Origin: an uncultured Alphaproteobacteria bacterium
GTDB taxonomy: Bacteria; Pseudomonadota; Alphaproteobacteria; CASFRQ01; SAAU01
Direction: 5' to 3'
Length of the DNA stretch: 11,222 nucleotides
NCBI GenBank assembly: GCA_949296785.1
Contig: CASFRQ010000204.1
Span: 1 to 11,222, forward strand
Shown here: positions 5,525 to 11,222 of the stretch, piece by piece
Numbering within the stretch: position 1 is the first letter of the stretch
Layout: each line of letters opens with the position of its first letter
The notes under the pieces: generated by a model
Told to the model about the DNA's origin: nothing
Seen by the model: the letters and a program-made list of their open reading frames with translations, nothing else
Databases searched by the model: none
Translations under genes and position numbers: made by a program

Positions 5525-6907
5525 CTATTTAAAGAAACGTTTCAAGACCCCTCTGTTTTCACGCTCATTTTCCCATTCCAAAGCGCTTTCTCTTGCCTGT
5601 TTCTTTTCCTCTTCCGACAGTTGCTTTTCAACCGTCTGCATATTTTCGCGCGCTTTGACTTTCACGGAAACTCCTGCATTTTTTTCAGCCAGGTAAAGCC
5701 ATTTGTAACATTCCGTCAAATCCAAATCAACCGGCTCTTTTCCGCCGCAGTACAAAGAAGCAAGCTTTATCATAGAAGTCGCGTCCTTTTCCGTGGCGCC
5801 GCGCTGATACCAAGAAAACGCCTGAACCGGATCTTTTACTACTTCCGTAAAAACATCCCCTAGGTAAGCAAACACCTCTGTATGTCCCTGTCTGGCGGAA
5901 TTTTCAACTTTCTTTTCAACGGAAGAAAAATCTTTCTTTAAAATAGCCTCATCAATATCTGCCCTTGTAATGCCGTACCTTGCCCCTTCTATATAAACGG
6001 AATCTTGCCCGCCGCGAAGCAGACTCATTGTCGCTTCATCATTAAAACCGGGAATAATCGGTCTTGGGGAATTATACTCATCCTGAGGCACCGTATCTTT
6101 CGGCTGTTTCGGCCGCCATTTTCGGGCAGCTTCCTGAGAAGCCAGCAACCCTTCCGAATTTTTAATTTTTGCAAAAACTTCATCACGACGCGTCACAGCC
6201 CAATCCCCGACGGCATCGGAATTATACGCCGCGATAATATTATACCAAGCGTACGCTTCCGCCGGGTTAATCAGAGTTCTATCCGTCGCAAACAGTTCAG
6301 CTAAATCCCTTTGGGCAAAAACATATCCCTGGTCAGCCGCCCTGCGAAGCCAACGGACAGATCTTTGATAATCTTGCGGCACGCCTCGGCCGTAAAGGAA
6401 CAACAATCCGAGTTTGTACTGAGCCGGCGCATAACCTTCCAAGGCCGAAATTTGATAATAACCGTAAGCATAGGGATAATCCCTTTTAACATCCGTCCCT
6501 TTGGCGTAAACTTCTCCCAGCTGGTACAAAGCTTCGGCATGGTTATTCCGGCCGGCGGTTTTTAAAAGATCCAAAGCCTTGTTGACATTTTTAGGAACCC
6601 CCTTCCCCTCCAAATACATCATACCCATTTGGTAAACGGCATCCAGGTTATTTTTTTCCGCCGCTCTTTGAAACCAACTCATTGCCTGAGGAAAATTAAC
6701 GGGAATTCCAAGCCCCATTTGATGCATGTAACCCAAATAATACGCTGCCGTCGCATCCCCTTCACTGGCCAAATAAGAAAATTCGTCAAAAGCCGCTTTA
6801 TAATTGCGAGCATTCAAAGACTGCACCGCTTCCGTTATACCGGCATACCCTACCGAACTTGCCAACAAAGCCGCGCCAAGAAAAAAAGAACATAAACCCA
6901 AACGCAT
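5525..6907 (-). CDS. Secreted Sel1-repeat protein with two solenoids
   Basis: The 460-residue protein starts with a Sec signal peptide (MRLGLCSFFLGAALLASSVG, cleavage near YAG at 21-23). A first array of Sel1-type helical repeats covers about 52-230; examples are YYLGYMHQMGLGIPVNFPQA, YQMGMMYLEGKGVPKNVNKA and YKLGLLFLYGRGVPQDYQRS. It ends in a cap (EAYAWYNIIAAYNSD then RRDEVF and AARKW, about 217-264). A proline-rich linker (267-287) and a segment of uncertain fold follow. A second, shorter array (about 334-410) ends in a similar cap (ECYKWLYLAEKNAG, then a charged helix to ALEW). Sel1 repeats usually scaffold protein complexes; the partner is unknown, and a periplasmic site follows from the signal peptide. 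A promoter and an AGAGAGG ribosome site (6913-6919) precede it. Confidence 0.85.
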   Translation of the reverse strand: MRLGLCSFFLGAALLASSVGYAGITEAVQSLNARNYKAAFDEFSYLASEGDATAAYYLGYMHQMGLGIPVNFPQAMSWFQRAAEKNNLDAVYQMGMMYLEGKGVPKNVNKALDLLKTAGRNNHAEALYQLGEVYAKGTDVKRDYPYAYGYYQISALEGYAPAQYKLGLLFLYGRGVPQDYQRSVRWLRRAADQGYVFAQRDLAELFATDRTLINPAEAYAWYNIIAAYNSDAVGDWAVTRRDEVFAKIKNSEGLLASQEAARKWRPKQPKDTVPQDEYNSPRPIIPGFNDEATMSLLRGGQDSVYIEGARYGITRADIDEAILKKDFSSVEKKVENSARQGHTEVFAYLGDVFTEVVKDPVQAFSWYQRGATEKDATSMIKLASLYCGGKEPVDLDLTECYKWLYLAEKNAGVSVKVKARENMQTVEKQLSEEEKKQARESALEWENERENRGVLKRFFK

Positions 6908-6940
6908 AAAGACCTCTCTTTTTTTATTTTTATAAAAAGT

Positions 6941-6969
6941 ATTGTAAAAGAAATCCTTTCAAAAATCAA
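6941..6969 (-). promoter_or_regulatory. Predicted promoter of the Sel1-repeat gene
   Basis: On the minus strand, TTGATT (6964-6969), a 17-bp spacer and TACAAT (6941-6946) are close to the sigma70 consensus. The start would lie near 6934, leaving a leader of about 27 bases before the ATG at 6907. It diverges from the promoter of gene A. Confidence 0.55.
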
Positions 6970-7047
6970 AGGCTTTTCTCAATCTCTCCAGCATCCTGTC
7001 CGACCGGCAAAAAAAAGAGCGGCCGTTGTCCGTTTTTCTAAATAAAG

Positions 7048-7075
7048 TTGACTTATTCCTTTTTCTCTTTATCAT
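7048..7075 (+). promoter_or_regulatory. Predicted promoter of gene A
   Basis: TTGACT (7048-7053), a 16-bp spacer and TATCAT (7070-7075) lie just before gene A, whose ribosome site GGAGG (7086-7090) is 6 bases from the ATG. The -35 region and about 14 bases to its left recur before A' (10643-10662), with the same 16-bp spacing to a TATTTT box. That recurrence supports a functional promoter. Confidence 0.6.
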
Positions 7076-7096
7076 CAAAAAAAACGGAGGTTTTTT

Positions 7097-8617
7097 ATGA
7101 AATTTCTGATTATTCTGTCCTTTTTATTTTTCTTAAACAGTTTTTCTACCGTATCATCAGCGGAACAGAGCAATATTCATCCGGAAGAAACCCAGAAGAT
7201 ATTTGAGGGGCACCTTCCTTCTGAAGAGAAAAAAGAAGAAAAGGAAGAATCTCATCTTATTTTTTACCCTGAAGAAAACCTTTATGAAAAGTTTTCCAAA
7301 AGGGTCAAGTCTGCGGATTATTTTGACATTATCAAGAAGAAATATCCAGAAGAAATGAAAAATGCCGTTGACACAGATTGTTCAGGAAAAGAAGGGAAGG
7401 AAGAAAAAGCCTGTATTATTGAAAAATATCGCCCTGTCTTTGAAAAGGAATATCCGGCATTTTTTCAAGACCCTCCCGAAAAGTTTAAAAATCCGGCCTT
7501 TAACGAGGTGCTAAACAATTTTTGGTATTCCAGAAATTATATTACCCCTTCTTCTTTTAAAAGAGGAGATGAAAATTATCCCCCGAAATATTGGGAACTT
7601 GCCCCTTTACCAAAACAAAACTGCCGCTTAATGAAAGATGATTTTACTTATGTCATCCTTGATTGCGACAGCGAAACTATTTTGTTCACAATTGAACCGA
7701 ATAATTCTGAGAGTAATTCGTGTTTCATTGCAGGAAGAACCATACGCAGACTTGACGATTTGCTAGTTCAAAAAGAAACTTATACTACGGATTCTTTCAG
7801 TACGCCTTCTTTGGAAAAGAACTGTCCTTACGCCGTTAAATGGGATGAACCTTATATCCCATTTCCAAAACATGATCAATCATTTGAATGGTATGTTCAG
7901 CAATCTTACAATGTTCCAAAAGAAATCCTGCAAGTATTTGAAGACTGTTCACTTCCTCCCAGTTTGGAAGAATTGGAAGAAATTCAAAAAAAAGGAAGCA
8001 GGGAATCTTTTTCCGAGGACAATAAGGAGGATTATCCTTATTTCAGGCTTTACAATGAACGAAAACTGAAAGAAGATATTTGCGCTTTCAAAAAATTGTA
8101 TCCCGGAAGAATGGAAAAACCTCTAACGGAATTTAAAAACCCTTTATTTTATCTTCCAATGAACTTTGATACGGATATTTTGGAGTATCCTATTCTTCTA
8201 ACTCCCGAAAAAATGACAGTGCAGGTCTATAATCCGAATTCTGTTTTAAAATCTCCTTATTTTCCCATCCTATTGGCAGATGACCTGACGGATATCATAA
8301 TTGTTAGAAAAGTCAAAGAGGACGATAACCTCGGTCCTCGCATCACTTATTTTGTTTTTCATATGATGAATTCTATCAGAGGAGCTTGCCGAATAAGTCT
8401 TGTAACATATGATTCTCTACAAGATATATTTACAAAGGGAGATTATCGGGCGACAGATCTTTTCATCGTACATCCAAACTTAACCGGGCAAGAATGCCGT
8501 CAAAAAAAGGGGGAACTGCCCAATTTTGATGCCTATATTTATAATCTGGAAGAAAAATGGCCGTTCCCGTCTTTTTTAACGACTCCTTTTACAAAAGAAA
8601 ATATAAAATCCTATTAA
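7097..8617 (+). CDS. Gene A: secreted protein of unrecognised family, two modules
   Basis: The family is not recognised. The 506-residue protein has a Sec signal peptide (hydrophobic 3-16, cleavage after VSSA near residue 22). A very charged stretch with EEKKEEKEE (43-51) follows. Two related modules come next. The first (about 75-220) shows C106-IIEKYRPVF, KFKNPAF (129-135), YITP (148-151) and DDFTYVILD (181-189). The second (about 265-445) shows VPKEILQVFEDC (273-284), C329-AFKKLYP, EFKNPLF (345-351), LLTPEKM (367-373) and DDLTDIIIVRKV (395-406). The second module aligns with the whole mature region of B and C. The 60 or so C-terminal residues are outside it. The protein is probably periplasmic or secreted. 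It leads an operon with B (26-bp gap) and C; a close copy begins at 10705. Confidence 0.85.
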   Translation: MKFLIILSFLFFLNSFSTVSSAEQSNIHPEETQKIFEGHLPSEEKKEEKEESHLIFYPEENLYEKFSKRVKSADYFDIIKKKYPEEMKNAVDTDCSGKEGKEEKACIIEKYRPVFEKEYPAFFQDPPEKFKNPAFNEVLNNFWYSRNYITPSSFKRGDENYPPKYWELAPLPKQNCRLMKDDFTYVILDCDSETILFTIEPNNSESNSCFIAGRTIRRLDDLLVQKETYTTDSFSTPSLEKNCPYAVKWDEPYIPFPKHDQSFEWYVQQSYNVPKEILQVFEDCSLPPSLEELEEIQKKGSRESFSEDNKEDYPYFRLYNERKLKEDICAFKKLYPGRMEKPLTEFKNPLFYLPMNFDTDILEYPILLTPEKMTVQVYNPNSVLKSPYFPILLADDLTDIIIVRKVKEDDNLGPRITYFVFHMMNSIRGACRISLVTYDSLQDIFTKGDYRATDLFIVHPNLTGQECRQKKGELPNFDAYIYNLEEKWPFPSFLTTPFTKENIKSY

Positions 8618-8643
8618 AGCTTGAATTATTTAGGAGGCTTTTT

Positions 8644-9399
8644 ATGAAATTTTTTATTATTTTGTTGATTTTTATTTTTGATACACTAACCGCCTCAGCG
8701 GCATTTAAATTTCCCAATCCGACAAAAGAACAATTGGAAAAACTGCCACCTTTCATAAAACAGGCTTATCAAGAGTGTTTTAAACCTTTAACGGAACAAG
8801 AACAAAAAATTATGGAACAATACAATAATCAATCTTTGCCGATAGAAGAGTGGGAGGATGTATGGTTTTATCAGAGAATGTTAGACGATATTGCCGAGGC
8901 AAAATCAGAAGAAGATTCCTGTCTGTTCCGTAAAGTTTATCCGAAAGCTTGGAAATTTTCAAAAGCTTATGCTTCTCCTTCTGTATGGCCTGCCAAAATC
9001 AAACAGCCTCTGAAAATAAAAAATCACTTGTTTAAAAATCCCGTCTTTTATCCTACTTATGAACGATTAACACCGTTCGGATTTTATTCCGGAGGGGAAG
9101 ATAATTTTTTAAAAGCCGATTTGGTGGATGACGATTATGATTTTATTTTAATGAGACGTGAAGAATCCATTAATATTTTTCACATTCCCGTTTATTATTT
9201 TTACTATGATCTTTCTAATTATATGGAACTTTACAGTCGGCAGAAGGCCGCTTATTTCTTCTTAATTTCTTTTTTCCTGGATGAGAAGGCCTCCTCTTTA
9301 TCTCAATTTTCCAATCTGCGTCAAGCAGGTACGCCTGAAAACAAAATATTCAGAAAATTTGAAGATTACCTGAAAGAAAGAAAATTTCCCGTTGAATAA
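8644..9399 (+). CDS. Gene B: secreted protein, single module of the A/B/C family
   Basis: Family not recognised. The ATG at 8644 gives 251 residues. It is chosen over an in-frame start at 8557 inside gene A because AGGAGG (8632-8637) lies 6 bases upstream and a signal peptide begins there (MKFFIILLIFIF, cleavage near ASA or SAA, 17-20). The mature protein opens with FPNPTKEQLEKLPPF (23-37) and ECFKPLTE (44-51), followed by CLFRKVYP (93-100), LFKNPVF (129-135), RLTPFGFYSGGE (141-152) and LVDDDYDFILMRRE (160-173). An aromatic stretch (PVYYFYYDL) and a C-terminal PVE follow. Gene C shares all of these and gene A's second module shares most. Cys45 and Cys93 are conserved and could form a disulfide after export. 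The gap to C is 13 bp, so the genes are co-transcribed. Confidence 0.85.
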   Translation: MKFFIILLIFIFDTLTASAAFKFPNPTKEQLEKLPPFIKQAYQECFKPLTEQEQKIMEQYNNQSLPIEEWEDVWFYQRMLDDIAEAKSEEDSCLFRKVYPKAWKFSKAYASPSVWPAKIKQPLKIKNHLFKNPVFYPTYERLTPFGFYSGGEDNFLKADLVDDDYDFILMRREESINIFHIPVYYFYYDLSNYMELYSRQKAAYFFLISFFLDEKASSLSQFSNLRQAGTPENKIFRKFEDYLKERKFPVE

Positions 9400-9412
9400 A
9401 AGGAATTGAATT

Positions 9413-10216
9413 ATGAAAAGTTTTATTTTTACCATTTTATTATTTTTTTCGTTTTTACCTGTTTCCTATAGCCGTTCCAGTAGCAGTTCCAAATTTGATC
9501 GTTCTGTATCCGATTTTCCCAATCCGACGCAAGAGCAATTAGACAAACTGCCTGAATTCGTACGGAAATCCTACCTTGAATGTTTTGAACCCTTGACCGA
9601 GAAAGAGGCGGAATATCTGGGCCAGCTTGAAAAAATTTCCATTAAAAACCAAATGACCGGAGATATACAATTACGAAAAAAGTTTTGCGACGCGGATGTC
9701 AATATATGTAGCGCTATTGAACAATCTATCGGAGAAAAAAAATATAAAGAAGACTTATGCCTTTTAAAAAAGCTTTATCCCAACCCACCGCAGAAAAGCG
9801 AATGGGAAGGTTTTAAAAATCCCATTTTTCAGTATTCGGCAACGAGTGAAAAATACCCATTTTATTTTCGTTTAACCCCTGCCGGATATTATTCGGGGGG
9901 AGAACGGGATAAATCCTTTACTCCTTATACTCTTATTGACGAAAGCGAAAATGATTTTTTGTTGGTTCGGAAAGTAAGTTCTCCCTCCGATCTTCGTAAA
10001 TACCCGGTTCCGATATACAATTTATATTATGCTTCATGCAAGCTAGAGAGTTACTATTTTTATTATTTAATGCAGCTTTTTTTAGAAGAAGATTTCGCCT
10101 TTTACTTCCGGGAAGTTTGGGGATATATGAATATGCCGGAAAGTCAACATTGCCAAGCATGGGATGATGAAAAACTTGACCTTTATCGTTTCAAAAAAAA
10201 ATACCCCGTTGAATAA
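9413..10216 (+). CDS. Gene C: secreted protein, single module of the A/B/C family
   Basis: Family not recognised. The 267-residue protein has a signal peptide (MKSFIFTILLFFSFLPVSYS) and then a short serine run (22-26). The paralogous core follows: FPNPTQEQLDKLPEF (35-49), ECFEPLTEKE (56-65), CLLKKLYP (116-123), FKNPIF (134-139), RLTPAGYYSGGE (153-164), LIDESENDFLLVRKV (174-188) and PVPIYNLYY (198-206). It ends KKKYPVE, like gene B. Cys57 and Cys116 match the conserved pair. Compared with B it has an insertion around residues 70-105 carrying two more cysteines (Cys92, Cys99). The ribosome site is AAGGAA just after B's stop. Its stop codon lies inside the hairpin of a terminator used by the opposite strand. 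Confidence 0.85.
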   Translation: MKSFIFTILLFFSFLPVSYSRSSSSSKFDRSVSDFPNPTQEQLDKLPEFVRKSYLECFEPLTEKEAEYLGQLEKISIKNQMTGDIQLRKKFCDADVNICSAIEQSIGEKKYKEDLCLLKKLYPNPPQKSEWEGFKNPIFQYSATSEKYPFYFRLTPAGYYSGGERDKSFTPYTLIDESENDFLLVRKVSSPSDLRKYPVPIYNLYYASCKLESYYFYYLMQLFLEEDFAFYFREVWGYMNMPESQHCQAWDDEKLDLYRFKKKYPVE

Positions 10217-10221
10217 CGGGG
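10193..10221 (-). terminator. Intrinsic terminator of the lysozyme-like remnant, inside the 3' end of gene C
   Basis: On the minus strand CCCCGTT (10215-10221) and AACGGGG (10204-10210) form a perfect 7-bp stem with a 4-nt loop. TA and a run of eight T (10193-10200) follow, the layout of a strong intrinsic terminator for the leftward gene that stops at 10232. The hairpin contains the TAA of gene C. On the plus strand the stem is not followed by T, so it would end gene C transcripts less well. Confidence 0.75.
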
Positions 10222-10231
10222 CATCCGGAAT

Positions 10232-10640
10232 TTAGAAAAAATAATCCCTGTAAAAATAATCTGGCAGTTGGAATAAAAGTTTTACTCTGTCATTTCTGTT
10301 AAGTTCATTTTCTTTTCGTTTTGCCGCGAGTTCATTCTTATCTTGATAAGCTTCAGGCAACCCTATACGATTGCTTTCATTCCCGGCCACAGGATAGTTT
10401 TTCGTATAGAGGGCCATCCCCAATTTCGGAAAATCTTTTCTGCCGGGATGGAGGGTGTCTCTGTCTATATTAAATGACGCGCCCAAATTATACCGCATAT
10501 CCAACAACGCTATTTGTTTGGATCTAGGAAGGGAGAAAAAATCCATGCCATCACTTTTTAAGTCTGCCACAAATTTATTAATATCATTTTTTATAAATTG
10601 TTTTGAATAATCATCCGCCTCAGAAAGCTCAAATTTTAAG
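10232..10640 (-). pseudogene. C-terminal remnant of a T4-lysozyme-like (GH24-type) muramidase
   Basis: The readable frame ends at TAA (10232-10234). LSEADDYSKQF, then NDINKFVADL, LPRSKQIALLDMRYNLG, FPKLGMALYTKNYPVAG and NESNRIGLPEAYQ resemble the C-terminal lobe of T4-type lysozymes (LNKEDAQKLF, ALINMVFQLG, then the A..S.R pattern). The N-terminal lobe with the catalytic Glu and Asp is absent. The frame stays open upstream but loses similarity near 10640, where the sequence copied from gene A's promoter region begins. The only in-frame start noticed downstream is a GTG at 10570, inside the domain and with no ribosome site seen. A broken gene is the simplest reading; its terminator is still intact. 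The family call rests on motif memory and is moderate. Confidence 0.5.
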
Positions 10641-10656
10641 ATGTTTTCTAAAAAAG

Positions 10657-10684
10657 TTGACTTATTTATTGTTTTATTTATTTT
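10657..10684 (+). promoter_or_regulatory. Predicted promoter of A'
   Basis: TTGACT (10657-10662), a 16-bp spacer and TATTTT (10679-10684) precede A'. The -35 hexamer and the spacing equal those before gene A, while spacer and -10 sequence differ. The ribosome site GGAG (10695-10698) lies 6 bases before the ATG at 10705. Confidence 0.5.
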
Positions 10685-10704
10685 AAGAAAAAATGGAGAT
10701 GTAC

Positions 10705-11222
10705 ATGAAATTTCTGATTATTCTGTCCTTTTTATTTTTCTTAAACAGTTTTTCTGCCGTATCATCAGCGGAACAGAGCAATATTCATCCGGAAGAAACC
10801 CAGAAGATATTTGAGGGACACCTTCCTTCTGAAGAGAAAAAAGAAGAAAAGGAAGAATCTCATCTTATTTTTTACCCTGAAGAAAACCTTTATGAAAAGT
10901 TTTCCAAAAGGATCAAGTCTGCGGATTATTTTGACATTATCAAGAAGAAATATCCGGAAGAAATGAAAAATGCCGTTGACATAGATTGTTCAGGAAAAGA
11001 AGAAAAAGAATACAACGCCTGTATTATTGAAAAATATCGCCCTGTCTTTGAAAAGGAATATCCGGCATTTTTTCAAGACCCTCCAGAAAAGTTTAAAAAT
11101 CCGGCCTTTAACGAGGTGTTAAGCGGCCTTTGGCATTCCAGAAATTATATTACCCCTTCTTCTTTTAAAAGAGGAGATGATAATTATCCCTTGAAATCTT
11201 GGGAATACGCTCCTTCACCACA
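10705..11222 (+). CDS. Gene A': near-copy of gene A, cut by the window end
   Basis: The first 172 codons are visible with no stop. By my manual alignment to gene A there are no gaps and about 15 amino-acid differences (near 91% identity). Only 2 of the differences lie in the first 92 residues; the rest cluster from residue 93 on, for example NNFWY changed to SGLWH at 140-144. The signal peptide, the charged stretch (EEKKEEKEE), the cysteines near 95 and 106, and KFKNPAF are kept. An ATG two codons earlier (10699) is in frame, but GGAG at 10695-10698 fits the 10705 start, which also matches gene A. The family is unrecognised. Whether B- and C-like genes follow cannot be seen. Confidence 0.85.
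   Translation, partial: MKFLIILSFLFFLNSFSAVSSAEQSNIHPEETQKIFEGHLPSEEKKEEKEESHLIFYPEENLYEKFSKRIKSADYFDIIKKKYPEEMKNAVDIDCSGKEEKEYNACIIEKYRPVFEKEYPAFFQDPPEKFKNPAFNEVLSGLWHSRNYITPSSFKRGDDNYPLKSWEYAPSP

Larger units (their letters stand above)
10643..11222 (+). repeat. Second copy of the gene A promoter and 5' region
   Basis: This stretch repeats 7033-7614 in the same orientation, about 3.6 kb away. TTTTCTAAA followed by AAGTTGACTTATT is shared upstream. The region between the -35 box and the ATG has diverged but kept its length to within 1 base, and the coding part is nearly identical for its first 270 bases. The copy runs off the window, so its full extent is unknown. Confidence 0.85.

Noticed and set aside
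5275..5696. Plus-strand frames of 85 and 77 codons between radC and the Sel1 gene
   Set aside because: They run antisense into the Sel1 gene, have no ribosome site and no family-like features.
8557..8643. Longer N-terminus for gene B starting inside gene A
   Set aside because: The signal peptide and an AGGAGG ribosome site both point to the ATG at 8644.
10232..10570. An intact 112-residue gene starting at GTG 10570
   Set aside because: The similarity to lysozyme continues upstream of the GTG and no ribosome site was seen there, so this is more likely the tail of a broken longer gene.

Overview
The window looks like chromosomal DNA from an AT-rich Gram-negative bacterium, most likely an alphaproteobacterium. 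The gene order sfsA-like, map, radC is common in Alphaproteobacteria. The window also carries lipoprotein signal peptides, a Sel1-repeat secreted protein and many Sec signal peptides. The modest GC content and many secreted proteins without a recognised family would fit a host-associated or gut lineage, but that is inference. No tRNA, rRNA, CRISPR array or insertion-sequence transposase was found.

Layout. (1) Positions 107-2647, minus strand: two tandem paralogous lipoproteins, each with an HExxH zinc-peptidase motif, 9 bp apart. They follow a promoter with a perfect 10-bp inverted repeat and a candidate 32-residue membrane peptide (2719-2817). (2) Positions 2886-5180, plus strand: an SfsA-like protein whose nuclease residues appear to be lost, an intact type I methionine aminopeptidase overlapping it, and a RadC/JAMM-family protein, closed by a clear terminator. 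(3) Positions 5181-5524: no confident gene, but a terminator, a candidate promoter and a GC-richer patch. (4) Positions 5525-6907, minus: a secreted protein with two Sel1 solenoids. (5) Positions 7097-10216, plus: an operon of three secreted proteins of one unrecognised family. They are called A (506 aa, two copies of the module), B (251 aa) and C (267 aa) here. (6) Positions 10232 to about 10640, minus: the C-terminal part of a T4-lysozyme-like muramidase, with no credible 5' end. (7) Position 10705 to the window end, plus: A', a second copy of gene A about 91% identical in protein, with a copy of its promoter.

How the parts relate. The most unusual part is 7.0-11.2 kb. A family of exported proteins has expanded by internal duplication, by divergence into B and C, and by a recent duplication of A with its promoter. 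A lysozyme remnant is cut off next to the left end of the new copy. One reading is a locus where a cell-wall-degrading enzyme or toxin cassette was replaced while a secreted partner or inhibitor family multiplied. That is a hypothesis; no sequence here proves function. The map and radC genes are ordinary housekeeping genes.
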